From JBIKWM01 sp044356305 (GTDB lineage: Bacteria; Bacteroidota; Bacteroidia; UBA10329): a DNA stretch of 64,000 nt. Shown here in pieces: positions 1 through 7,534 of this stretch. The notes under the pieces were generated by a model, which saw only the letters and a list, made by a program, of their open reading frames with translations, was not told the origin of the DNA and made no database searches. Both the position numbers and the translations under genes were made by a program. Positions within the stretch are counted from its first letter, which is position 1. Every line of letters starts with the position of its first letter. The DNA lies in assembly GCA_044356305.1 (NCBI GenBank), contig JBIKWM010000002.1:62001-126000 (forward strand), in the 5' to 3' direction.

Positions 1-1099
1 GGTAGGTGAGTGGGTCATTGGTGCCCGTGGCCTGCATCTCCAGTTCAATGGCATCGAGCGGCTGTTGCACCGCACGGAGCGTATCGCCCGGAATCACCAC
101 CTGTAGGCCGCAGCAGAACGTACGACCCTCTATCAGTGCCCTCATGCGCGGCAGCAGACGGTTGAATATGTTGTCGTAGTAATAGTCTGAACGGCCGTTG
201 CTCGGGTGGTCTTCACCCATCATGGTGTACAGATTGCTGCAAACGCCTATCTGTCTCGCATACTGATCGAGCAGATAGCTGCCCTTGAATTGGATGTTGG
301 CCAACGGCAGCACCACGTTGAGCACGGCCGCATCGGCATACGGCACCGTCTGGTCCTGGTCGCCATGGGCGCTCAGCAGCGGGGCATCGCCCGGCTCTAT
401 CCAATCGGTCTCGGGCATGGCACCCGCAATGTTCACCACCCCTATTCCATGCCACGGATAACCCGCATGGGGACCGTTGGCGCTGCTGGCATAGAAACCG
501 CCATAGGCATCGATGGCCGATAGGTCTGCTATCTCAGCCAACTCCTCAGGTGTGTCCACATACTGGGTCATCATGGCGGTGATAGAGCCCGATGATGCCC
601 CACCGAGGAATATTCGATTGGTGTCCACCCTGAACGGATTGCCGTCCTGATCGGCACTCCAGCGCATGTACTGCACTGCGGCCCGCAGGTCCTGCATGGC
701 CCTGAAAAAGACCCGCATGGCCTCTTTGTCGGGACCGTTGAGGATGCCGTAGAGGTAATCGAACCCGATGCGGTAATCAATGCTAACAGCGGTATAACCT
801 GCCTTGGCAAAGCGTTCGCACGCCCTGATGGCATGTTCCTCGTGCCGGTTGCCGGTCAGGAATGCCCCACCGAATGCGAACACCAGCACAGGTCGCGCCA
901 TGGCGGTGTCGCCCACAGGGGTGAAAACCGTCATGCTCAGGTCCTGCTGTTGTCCTGCGGAATTCATACCCGAGGCAAAGGGCACACTGACCGAGTCAAC
1001 GGCCGCGAAAACTTCGGTGGTGTACCTGCACTCCGGGCACATGTCCTGTCCGCGCGACAAGAGCGGTGCCATGGCGCAGAGGAGCAACAATCTCTTCAT
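1..1099 (-). CDS. Secreted alpha/beta-hydrolase (carboxylesterase-like), 3' end cut by window edge
   Basis: The reading frame opens at an ATG at 1099-1097 and runs off the left edge without a stop, so about 366 residues are visible. The first 18 or so residues (MKRLLLLCAMAPLLSRGQ) look like a signal peptide. A GGAF segment near residue 70 fits the oxyanion-hole strand, and LGGASSGS supplies the GxSxG nucleophile elbow. HGDQDQTVPY fits the catalytic Asp region and EDHPSNG the His region. These are hallmarks of esterase/lipase-type alpha/beta hydrolases. The substrate is unknown. A T9SS sorting domain could follow beyond the edge but is not visible. Confidence 0.8.
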   Translation of the reverse strand, partial: MKRLLLLCAMAPLLSRGQDMCPECRYTTEVFAAVDSVSVPFASGMNSAGQQQDLSMTVFTPVGDTAMARPVLVFAFGGAFLTGNRHEEHAIRACERFAKAGYTAVSIDYRIGFDYLYGILNGPDKEAMRVFFRAMQDLRAAVQYMRWSADQDGNPFRVDTNRIFLGGASSGSITAMMTQYVDTPEELAEIADLSAIDAYGGFYASSANGPHAGYPWHGIGVVNIAGAMPETDWIEPGDAPLLSAHGDQDQTVPYADAAVLNVVLPLANIQFKGSYLLDQYARQIGVCSNLYTMMGEDHPSNGRSDYYYDNIFNRLLPRMRALIEGRTFCCGLQVVIPGDTLRAVQQPLDAIELEMQATGTNDPLTY

Positions 1100-1143
1100 T
1101 GCACGTGATTTGGCGGGCTAAAATAAGAACCCGTGGTGCCCCG

Positions 1144-2487
1144 TTATCGGGAGGCGAGGGCCATGATGCGGCCGAACACCTCGGGAGTGTCCCAATTCTC
1201 AGCTATTCCGGGCCACGAGAGCACCTCCTCCATCACAGCATCCTGCCGCTGGCCTTCCTTCAGGGCATCAGAGTACGGTATATGGCTGAATGTGACCATG
1301 CTGTAAAGGGGCACCCAACGCTTCGGGCTGTGCTGGTGCATGGCCTTCTCAATCTTCTTGCGGAGTATGAACCGCGGGTCGGCCACCAGGTCGCGCATCT
1401 CAATGAAGTTGCGCAGGGCCAGTTCGGCTATGGCATCGCCATTTGGCTTGCGCTCTTCGGTGAAGGCACGGAACATGGCCAATCGGTCATGCCACAGGCT
1501 GTCTGCCAACCGATCAAAGACGGTGCAGTCCTCAAACCCCGCATTCATGCCCTGACCATAGAAGGGCACAATGGCGTGGGCCGCATCGCCCACAAGCAGC
1601 ACCCGGTCCGAAATGTGCCATGGTCGGCACCTCACGATACAGAGCGATGAGGTGGGATTGTGGATGAAATCGTGCTCGAGTGTCGGCATCAGCTCCACCG
1701 CATCAGGAAATACCTCTTTGAAGAATGCGGTGACCTTGGCCGGGGTGTCGAGGGTGGAGAAGGAGCGGTCGCCTTCGAACGGAAAGAACAATGTGCAGGT
1801 GAAACTGCCATCGAGATTTGGTAGCGCAATGAGCATGTAGGTGCCCCGTGGCCAGATGTGCAGGGCATTCTTCTCCATGCGGAAACCCCCACCGGGCGCA
1901 GCAGGGATGTTCAACTCCTTGTATCCGTGCTCCAGGTAGGCCTGCGAGTAATCGAACCGGTCTGTGGCCTGCATGCGGGCACGCACGGCCGAGAAGGCCC
2001 CATCGGTGCCATAGAGCCTGTCGGTGCCATGGGTCTGTACAGTTCCTTTCTGCTCATCCCGCACGGTTATGGAGGGTGCGTCCAGGTCTACGGCCTCGCA
2101 TCTCTGATTGAAATGGATGGTGGCCCCGTGCCGCTCGGCCAAGGTCATCAGCCTGCGGTTTATCTCGGCCCGGCTTACGCTGTAGATGCACTGGCCCTCG
2201 TTGCCATAGGGTTGGAACTCGGTACGGCCGTCCACATGGTGTATCATGCGGCCGTGCATCGGTATCGATATCTCGAGGATATCCTTGTCGATCCCAACGC
2301 CCGCCAACCCGCGCAGGCCACGTTCGCTCATGGCCAGATTGATGCTGCGCCCGGCCGGGATGGCCGTGGTGCGCATATCGGGCCTCCGCTCGAAAATATC
2401 GACCTGAACGCCTCTCTTGGCGAGATAGATGGCCAAAAGTGACCCAACGGGGCCCGCGCCCACCACTATGCTGTGTTCCTTGTTCAT
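1144..2487 (-). CDS. kmo: Kynurenine 3-monooxygenase
   Basis: FAD-dependent hydroxylase of about 447 residues that converts L-kynurenine to 3-hydroxykynurenine with NADPH and O2 in tryptophan breakdown. The start is the ATG at 2487, which begins directly with the Rossmann strand and VGAGPVGS dinucleotide-binding loop. A longer frame upstream lacks family similarity and is rejected. The second FAD motif GDAAHAIVPFYGQGMNAGFED is typical of KMO. It lies 58 bases downstream of the desaturase gene on the same strand and could be cotranscribed. No other kynurenine-pathway gene is in the window, but nadA and nadB, the aspartate route to quinolinate, are at 35-38 kb. Confidence 0.93.
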   Translation of the reverse strand: MNKEHSIVVGAGPVGSLLAIYLAKRGVQVDIFERRPDMRTTAIPAGRSINLAMSERGLRGLAGVGIDKDILEISIPMHGRMIHHVDGRTEFQPYGNEGQCIYSVSRAEINRRLMTLAERHGATIHFNQRCEAVDLDAPSITVRDEQKGTVQTHGTDRLYGTDGAFSAVRARMQATDRFDYSQAYLEHGYKELNIPAAPGGGFRMEKNALHIWPRGTYMLIALPNLDGSFTCTLFFPFEGDRSFSTLDTPAKVTAFFKEVFPDAVELMPTLEHDFIHNPTSSLCIVRCRPWHISDRVLLVGDAAHAIVPFYGQGMNAGFEDCTVFDRLADSLWHDRLAMFRAFTEERKPNGDAIAELALRNFIEMRDLVADPRFILRKKIEKAMHQHSPKRWVPLYSMVTFSHIPYSDALKEGQRQDAVMEEVLSWPGIAENWDTPEVFGRIMALASR

Positions 2488-2545
2488 GAGTGGGCCAATG
2501 ATAGTGAACCCTGCGTTCGGAGGTGTGACCTCAGTCAGCCTTCGG

Positions 2546-3505
2546 TCACTGAATGGCTCCCAGTGCCACCCGGGTGTCGGGGGTGTCGGGCACATCGGCC
2601 ACCCAGTCCTCGGTGCGGTCGGGGTTTTTTATCACCAAAGGATTGCCCAGATAATCGACCCGCCTGCCCGGCCAGATGTGGGTGCGCCACAGGTAGGCCA
2701 GTATCGAGGGCTGACTGAGGCTGGGGTGGCAGTAGGGCTGCACCAGCCGGGCGTGGTACTCTGGATACAGGCTCCAGTGCACCTCGGGCTGCATGTGGTG
2801 AATGGCATGGTAGCCGTTGTTGAACACCAGCCAATTGAACAGCCGCCCGGTGAAACTGCGCGAATGGTTGTAAGGGTGGGTCTCATCGCAGCCATCGTGC
2901 TGCCAGTAGTTGCACCCGAAAATGCCCCACGTGGCATAGAAGTTCGGCAGCATGATGAGCAGTAGCGCGCGTTCCCAGTCGAGGATAAGCAGGACGATCT
3001 TTAGTCCGAACACCGCCACGGCCTCCATGGCATACTGCCTGGCCCACACGGGCCGCACCTTGCGCATGCGCTTGAGAAACCGCTGCTCTGCCCCCATGAT
3101 CTCGAACATCAGCAGGAAAAAGAAAAGGGCCTGATTGAGGATGTTGAGGCTGAAACGCGCCCGGGTGGTGCGGGCCGAATCCTTGGGGGTCTGCAGGTGC
3201 TTGTGGTGGCTAAGGTTATGCCCCGGCACAAAGCCGCTCACCGGATGCCCGTGCACGGCCGAAAGCACAAGCTGGAACACCCTGTTGAGGCCCATGTTCC
3301 AGAAAAGCGGCACGTGCACCGTGTTGTGCACTATGGTGGCTATGCAGAACTGCCAGCAGCAGTGCACTGCTATGAGTGCAATGGTCCAGCCGGTGCCGAG
3401 GGCGGGGTAGGCCATCCAGCTCCAGATAAAGAACACGACATAACCGATCACGAAGGCAAGTGTCTGCAGATCGGCCGTGTACCGGAGCAGTCCTTTCTGT
3501 TGCAT
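2546..3505 (-). CDS. Fatty acid desaturase family membrane protein
   Basis: A 319-residue integral membrane di-iron protein. Histidine boxes are visible as HNTVH (60-64), HNLSHHKH (96-103) and NNGYHAIHH (229-237), separated by hydrophobic segments at about 15-35, 40-60, 125-140 and 165-190. This is the arrangement of membrane desaturases and hydroxylases. The substrate (acyl lipid or carotenoid-like) cannot be told from sequence. The ATG at 3505 is followed directly by a hydrophobic segment. A TAAACTTG-like element lies about 30 bases upstream on the minus strand. Length is normal for bacterial members. Confidence 0.85.
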   Translation of the reverse strand: MQQKGLLRYTADLQTLAFVIGYVVFFIWSWMAYPALGTGWTIALIAVHCCWQFCIATIVHNTVHVPLFWNMGLNRVFQLVLSAVHGHPVSGFVPGHNLSHHKHLQTPKDSARTTRARFSLNILNQALFFFLLMFEIMGAEQRFLKRMRKVRPVWARQYAMEAVAVFGLKIVLLILDWERALLLIMLPNFYATWGIFGCNYWQHDGCDETHPYNHSRSFTGRLFNWLVFNNGYHAIHHMQPEVHWSLYPEYHARLVQPYCHPSLSQPSILAYLWRTHIWPGRRVDYLGNPLVIKNPDRTEDWVADVPDTPDTRVALGAIQ

Positions 3506-3661
3506 GAGAATAGGAGTAGAATTGGGGTGGCCGCAAGTTTATCAAATGTCACATTAGAATCAACTGCGATTTCTCAGAAAATATGCCGATCGGCCCCAAT
3601 TTTGTCGGGGCGGCCGCGCTGATCAACACCTTAAACAACTGATAAACAAATCCCTGATCAA

Positions 3662-4051
3662 ATGAGACGTTTCCTTACCCTCGCAGCCCTGTTGGGCGCC
3701 ACATCCATGGCCATGGCCCAGTCGGTGGGCGATAAGGTCGAGATTGAATCGACCGGTTCATGGTATCCCGGCAAGATCCTGAAAGTGGAGGATGGCCGCT
3801 ACTACGTGCATTACGATGGCTGGAGCGATGGATTTGATGAGTGGGTGGAGGCCGACCGGCTCAAGTTCGCCAAGGCCGCTGCCGGGGTCACGGGCAGGTT
3901 CAAGGTGGGCGACAATGTGGAAGTGGAATACGGCATGGTGCCCGCCCCCGCCAAGGTGATAGAGGTGGGCGAGAACAAGTACAAGATCCAGTACGAGAAC
4001 AGCCTGTACGGCACCAAATGGGTGACCGAGAAGGAGATGAAGAAGCTCTGA
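3662..4051 (+). CDS. Secreted protein with two Tudor/agenet-like SH3 repeats
   Basis: 129 residues: a signal peptide (about 1-19, ending AMAQS), then two tandem beta-barrel repeats. The first is VGDKVEIES..SWYPGKILKVEDGRYYVHYDGW.DGFDEWV (about 22-68). The second, VGDNVEVEYGMVPAPAKVIEVGENKYKIQYENSLYGTKWVTEKEM, is about 80-127. The spacing of VGDxVE, W/P-xx-K-V/I, Y-x-V/I-xY and E/K-WV matches Tudor-knot/agenet modules, which read methylated ligands in eukaryotes. The ligand of a secreted bacterial version is unknown. It is a single-gene unit followed by a strong terminator. Confidence 0.75.
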   Translation: MRRFLTLAALLGATSMAMAQSVGDKVEIESTGSWYPGKILKVEDGRYYVHYDGWSDGFDEWVEADRLKFAKAAAGVTGRFKVGDNVEVEYGMVPAPAKVIEVGENKYKIQYENSLYGTKWVTEKEMKKL

Positions 4052-4069
4052 CCCGATTGCCCTACGGTG

Positions 4070-4108
4070 AAAGGCCCGATGCCGCAAGGTGTCGGGCCTT
4101 TCTATTTT
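4070..4108 (+). terminator. Rho-independent terminator after the Tudor-like gene
   Basis: A perfect 10-base inverted repeat (AAAGGCCCGA at 4070-4079 and TCGGGCCTTT at 4092-4101), followed by CTATTTT. It lies 18 bases after the plus-strand stop codon and ends at the stop of the convergent GH3 gene, so it may act in both directions. Confidence 0.85.
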
Positions 4109-5598
4109 CATCTCTGTGCCAATAGCTCGATGGCCACGCTCCGGTCGTTTGCCAGCCGCGGCAGTTTGAACTGGCCGCCCAGCCTGCCCTTTGAGCGGGC
4201 AAAGGCGATGAACGCATCGGGCGGCAGTGCGGTGACCACCGCAGGGCGCAGGATATTGCCCGTTATCAGGTCGCGGTAATAGATGTTCTGGCGCTGCATG
4301 GCCGCATCGAGGCGCGCGGCAAAACCTACCGGGTCATGCGGGGGCTGGGCAAACGATATGAGCCACTCATGGTACGGCAGCCCACTGGCCGGGCTCACCT
4401 GCGGGGCCACGTGGAAGTCGATGACCTGGGCCTGGCTCCCCTCGCAGGCCTCTTTCAGGGCGGCCTCCACCTCCTTCGCTATCACATGTTCGCCAAAGGC
4501 CGAGGTGAAGTGGCTCACGCGGCCGCTCACCACCACCCGGTGCGGATATTTCGATGTGAACTGCACCGTGTCGCCTATGCTGTAGCCCCACAGCCCGGCA
4601 TCCGAACTCACCACCAGCGCATAGTTGCGGCCCAGCTCCACATCGGCCACCGTAAGGCGTGTGGGTGTGGGCGAATGGAACTCCTCGAGCGGGATGAACT
4701 CGTAGAAGATGCCCGCATCGAGCAGCAGCAGCAGCCCCTCGTGGGTGGGCAGGTCCTGGTAGGCAAAGAAACCCTCCGAGGCCGGGAACAGCTCAATGCT
4801 ATCCACCCTGCGGCCCATGCTGGCCTCCATCTTGGCGCGGTACGGCTCATAGTTCACCCCACCGTATACAAACAGCGAGAAATCCGGAAAGGTGTCCTTC
4901 ACAGGCCGCCCGGTGCGGGCCATGATGCGGTCAAAGTACATCTGCACCCAGGCCGGTATGCCGCTTATCAGCGTCATGCGCTGGTCTATCGTCTCGTTCA
5001 CAATGGCATCCACTTTCTGCTCCCAGTCCTCTATGCAGTTGGTGGCATAGCTGGGCATCTGGTTGGTGCGCAGGTAAGCGGGCACAAAGTGGTTGCTGAT
5101 GCCCGACAGCCGGCCCACCTGCATGCCATGGCGCTGCTCCAGCGCGGGGCTGCCGCTCAGAAATATCAGCTTGCCGTCAAGGAAATCGGCCTTGCCCGTG
5201 TGGTAGATGTGGCTCAGCAGCGCGTTGCGCGCCCCGTTTATATGGTTGGGTATGCTGTGGCGTGTGATGGGGATATACTTCGTGCCGCTGGTGGTGCCGC
5301 TGGTCTTGGCCAGATACAGCGGCTTTCCGGGCCACAGCACATCGGCCTCGCCCTGGGCCGTGCGGTCAAGCCAGGGCCGCAGTGCCTCGTAGTCGCGCAC
5401 AGGCACCCGCTGCACAAATGCGGCATGGTCGCCCACCCCGCTCAGCCCATGGTGCCGCCCAAAGGCCGTGCCCGCCCCAAGGGCCACCAGGCGCTGCAGT
5501 ACCCGCTTCTGCGTGCCCACCGGGTCCAGGCTCCACCTGCGTGTCTGCGCCTCTATCACCGCGGCCAGCGGCCTGGCCAATGCCGATCGGATGCCCAT
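4108..5598 (-). CDS. GH3 auxin-responsive promoter family protein (acyl-adenylate/amino acid ligase fold)
   Basis: 496 residues. The ATP-binding loop AKTSGTTSGTKYIP is near residue 110, and the later segments FVYGGVNYEPY, ASEGFFAYQ and YSIGDTVQF fit GH3 proteins, which belong to the ANL adenylating superfamily. Plant members conjugate amino acids to hormones. The role of the Bacteroidota homologues is not established. The start is the ATG at 5598. A TACCTTCG element (minus strand, 5604-5611) sits a few bases upstream, so the transcript leader would be very short. Confidence 0.85.
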   Translation of the reverse strand: MGIRSALARPLAAVIEAQTRRWSLDPVGTQKRVLQRLVALGAGTAFGRHHGLSGVGDHAAFVQRVPVRDYEALRPWLDRTAQGEADVLWPGKPLYLAKTSGTTSGTKYIPITRHSIPNHINGARNALLSHIYHTGKADFLDGKLIFLSGSPALEQRHGMQVGRLSGISNHFVPAYLRTNQMPSYATNCIEDWEQKVDAIVNETIDQRMTLISGIPAWVQMYFDRIMARTGRPVKDTFPDFSLFVYGGVNYEPYRAKMEASMGRRVDSIELFPASEGFFAYQDLPTHEGLLLLLDAGIFYEFIPLEEFHSPTPTRLTVADVELGRNYALVVSSDAGLWGYSIGDTVQFTSKYPHRVVVSGRVSHFTSAFGEHVIAKEVEAALKEACEGSQAQVIDFHVAPQVSPASGLPYHEWLISFAQPPHDPVGFAARLDAAMQRQNIYYRDLITGNILRPAVVTALPPDAFIAFARSKGRLGGQFKLPRLANDRSVAIELLAQR

Positions 5599-5603
5599 GG
5601 GGG

Positions 5604-5611
5604 CGAAGGTA
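5604..5611 (-). promoter_or_regulatory. -7 promoter element of the GH3 gene
   Basis: TACCTTCG on the minus strand, 5 bases before the start codon. It matches the Bacteroidota TAnnTTTG element except for C in place of the third T. Confidence 0.5.
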
Positions 5612-5858
5612 TTTACTCAGACGGGCAACCACCCATCTGCAACCTATCCTCCTCCTGCTGCCACCCACTGGCCGTACCCGACCCTGCCGCACGGCTACAG
5701 CGCCCAGAGGCGTGGTGCGGGCAGGGTGTTTAGCCAGCGGGTACAGGCCGTTAAGCTTTAAGACCACCCGAGTGATTCTAAGGAAGACTTGAGCGGAAGG
5801 GGAGCGGATGCCGGAGGCAGAGATGGGCTCACTCGCGGGCAGCGAGCGCTGGAGGGGG
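5612..5858. other. Gene-free spacer bordering the accessory island
   Basis: About 250 bases without a convincing gene. The part at 5780-5855 is purine-rich, with short direct words such as GAGCGGA and GCGGGCAGCGAGCGC, and resembles dispersed intergenic filler rather than coding sequence. Base composition drops sharply to AT-rich from 5860 on. Confidence 0.4.
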
Positions 5859-6293
5859 CTACTCTTCTTTAGTAAAGGGGAATACCAACGCGAAGAATAA
5901 AATTTTCAGGTAGGCAGGTAAAATTGCTATTACAAATGCTATGTCCTTAAAGCTAATGCTAAAAAGAGAAATTTCAAAATCCGTTATAGCATTGCCAAGT
6001 GATGTGATTAAAGCATAAAAGAAATTAAATGTGACCAAAGTTAAATAGATATTTGAAATCCAATAATCAGGTTTATTGCGCTTTAAGTAAAAGAAAAAAA
6101 GCCCCAAACCGTAAATTACTACATAATAGTAGATGGTAAGAGCAATTGACCCAAAGAAGATAAACCAAAAATCACTAAGGTCAAACAACCACCAACCAGC
6201 GAAAAATGGTAGCAGAGTAACACCAGCCAATACTAGCGTTGTTCCTAAAAAACCACCGATGAGAAATAGAATCCAGTGCCCAATTTTCCTCAT
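5859..6293 (-). CDS. Hypothetical four-segment membrane protein, AT-rich
   Basis: 144 residues with four hydrophobic segments (about 7-35, 40-70, 83-103 and 112-140) and short loops ending in FPFTKEE. No family is recognised. The coding DNA is markedly richer in A and T than the rest of the window (TTT, ATT and AAA codons dominate), so it probably arrived by transfer. It borders the RAYT island. The ATG at 6293 opens straight into a hydrophobic segment. The neighbours give no functional hint. Confidence 0.6.
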   Translation of the reverse strand: MRKIGHWILFLIGGFLGTTLVLAGVTLLPFFAGWWLFDLSDFWFIFFGSIALTIYYYVVIYGLGLFFFYLKRNKPDYWISNIYLTLVTFNFFYALITSLGNAITDFEISLFSISFKDIAFVIAILPAYLKILFFALVFPFTKEE

Positions 6294-6440
6294 TGCATGA
6301 ATAGTATGTCAAGTATTTGATTTTTCCCATTGTATTTCAAACTCATGAAGCAATTTGCGCTGAATAAATGATTCTTCAATATTTGAAAACATAAAACCCT
6401 TATTACCAGCGTCCTTAATGGATGCGCCAAAATGAAAGAA

Positions 6441-6530
6441 AGCCCCGCCAGCGCGAGGCTGTTCGGTGCGCTCGAGCGAGGGTCTTTCCCTCGTTCGTGT
6501 TATTCGGTGGGCTCCAGCCCACCCAGTAGC
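6441..6530 (-). repeat. REP-like hairpin repeat, left copy
   Basis: Read on the minus strand it holds three hairpins: GGTGGGCT-GG-AGCCCACC, CGAGGG-AAAGA-CCCTCG, and AGCC(T)CGC...GCG(G)GGCT. The core ACGAGGGAAAGACCCT and the AGCCTCGCGC-GGCGGGG end are shared with the copy at 7153-7235, which is in the opposite orientation. The two copies flank the RAYT gene. Confidence 0.75.
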
Positions 6531-6561
6531 CAGTATTTTCATGCGTTCTCATTCTTCCGAT

Positions 6562-7095
6562 TCACCAAAGGTCAGCAATTTTGAGTTCACGGTCGGGGTG
6601 GGCGCTACAGTGAAGGTAATGTTCTGGCTCTGTCACTATTCCGGCCTTCACAGGGTTGTTGTGCAAGTAACGGATCTTTTGCCAGATCACTTCTTCAGTG
6701 TACAGTTCTATCGGGTGGCTGCCGTGCTGCCAGAATTGGAAATGGCGGTTCTGCGAACTTCCACGGCCGTGGTACCCGAACATGTGCAGCATCCATTCCT
6801 TGCGGCTCTCGTGCGGGTTGGAAGCAATGGCATGTACGATGGCCTTGGCCGTGAAGCTTTTCATGTCGCGCAGAACATCATTCAACGAGCGTTCGCCTGT
6901 ATGGCAGATCAGGTGAACATGGTTCGTCATCACCACATATGCATGTAAATGAAGGTCTTTGTTGGCCTGACAGTACCGAATGCTATCGTAGAGCACATTT
7001 ACGTACTCCCTGCGTGTGAATACATCTATCCAACCTACCACAGTGAGCGTGACATAGTAAAGCTTGTTGGGCTGGGTCTTGTACTTGGTGGACAC
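6562..7095 (-). CDS. REP-associated tyrosine transposase (Y1_Tnp, IS200-like)
   Basis: 177 residues. The HUH metal-binding motif appears as MTNHVHLI (about 56-63). The C-terminal KIRYLHNNPVKAGIV (about 140-154) carries the region of the nucleophilic tyrosine and the YLHNNPVKAG signature common to RAYTs. These enzymes nick and rejoin single-stranded DNA at hairpins. The frame starts at a GTG (7095-7093). An ATG four bases upstream is in another frame. The gene is complete, with no frameshift, so it may still be active. Confidence 0.88.
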   Translation of the reverse strand: MSTKYKTQPNKLYYVTLTVVGWIDVFTRREYVNVLYDSIRYCQANKDLHLHAYVVMTNHVHLICHTGERSLNDVLRDMKSFTAKAIVHAIASNPHESRKEWMLHMFGYHGRGSSQNRHFQFWQHGSHPIELYTEEVIWQKIRYLHNNPVKAGIVTEPEHYLHCSAHPDRELKIADLW

Positions 7096-7152
7096 GCATT
7101 AAATGTAGTGCGGCCCATGCTTTATGAAAATTGGACTTCTTTATTTGTTTAT

Positions 7153-7235
7153 GCGGGCAGGGATGCCCGCCCATAAATGGCACGAGGGAAAGACCCTACG
7201 CGCCAGAAGCCGCATAGCCTCGCGCGGGCGGGGGC
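7153..7235 (+). repeat. REP-like hairpin repeat, right copy
   Basis: Plus-strand copy of the 6441-6530 repeat. The first hairpin is GCGGGCA-GGGA-TGCCCGC, followed by CACGAGGGAAAGACCCT and AGCCTCGCGCGGGCGGGG. The first stem differs in sequence from the left copy but still pairs perfectly. Confidence 0.75.
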
Positions 7236-7308
7236 ACCGCGCAACGACCACAACAAGCGCAAGTTCAAGCCCAAGGGAAACTGGAAACAGAACAATGGCG
7301 GAAGGTGA
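7228..7308 (+). pseudogene. Orphan 3' end of a lost gene (basic, Asn/Lys-rich C-terminal tail)
   Basis: Frame 7228-7308 reads RNDHNKRKFKPKGNWKQNNGGR and then TGA, 22 bases before a strong terminator on the same strand. Such basic, glycine/asparagine-rich tails end many Bacteroidota DEAD-box RNA helicases, but that identity is a guess. The frame joins the REP repeat upstream with no start codon or domain, so the rest of the gene seems to have been lost at the repeat. Confidence 0.4.
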
Positions 7309-7330
7309 CACTTCAAGACCATAAAATGAT

Positions 7331-7367
7331 AAGGGCCGACTCTGCAATGGAGTCGGCCCTTTCTTTT
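7331..7367 (+). terminator. Rho-independent terminator
   Basis: A perfect 12-base stem (AAGGGCCGACTC at 7331-7342 and GAGTCGGCCCTT at 7350-7361) with a 7-base loop and TTCTTTT after it. No intact plus-strand gene precedes it, so it most likely belonged to the gene whose tail remains at 7228-7308. Confidence 0.9.
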
Positions 7368-7522
7368 ATGCTCCGAACCTTATCCAAAATGATTCAATGC
7401 ATAGCTGACCGGTCAGATTGAAAAAAACCAATTCCCAGTCCACAGCTGCCGACCCAATCTCCCAGCCAACTATCTCCTGTCTCATTGCTCCTCAACTGCA
7501 CTTCACCACCCTGTCCTCGCTC

Positions 7523-7530
7523 TATTTTTG
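7523..7530 (+). promoter_or_regulatory. -7 promoter element of the S46 peptidase gene
   Basis: TATTTTTG, a match to TAnnTTTG, 4 bases before the ATG at 7535. Transcription starting at the usual distance would give a nearly leaderless mRNA. This also favours the 7535 start over a longer frame from 7418. Confidence 0.6.
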
Positions 7531-7534
7531 GCCC

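Larger units (their letters stand above)
6441..7235 (-). mobile_element. RAYT unit: REP-associated tyrosine transposase with inverted flanking hairpin repeats
   Basis: The unit is the transposase gene plus its two oppositely oriented hairpin repeats. RAYTs are single-copy, largely domesticated relatives of IS200/IS605 Y1 transposases and are thought to move short REP hairpins. No second gene such as tnpB is present. Confidence 0.75.

Noticed and set aside
2429..2965. 178-residue plus-strand frame over the kmo-desaturase junction
   Set aside because: Antisense to two well-supported genes with no domain of its own.
4336..5733. 465-residue plus-strand open frame opposite the GH3 gene
   Set aside because: It is His/Arg/Gly-rich shadow sequence antisense to a well-supported GH3 gene; such long shadows are expected in GC-rich DNA.
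6309..6542. 77-residue minus-strand frame next to the RAYT gene
   Set aside because: Its first half is simply the REP hairpin repeat read in one frame and its second half is AT-rich filler; no domain, and a composition break in the middle. At most a remnant tail.
7124..7324. 66-residue plus-strand frame spanning the right REP repeat
   Set aside because: It reads through the hairpin repeat in a frame different from the KRKFKPKGNW tail and has no family resemblance.
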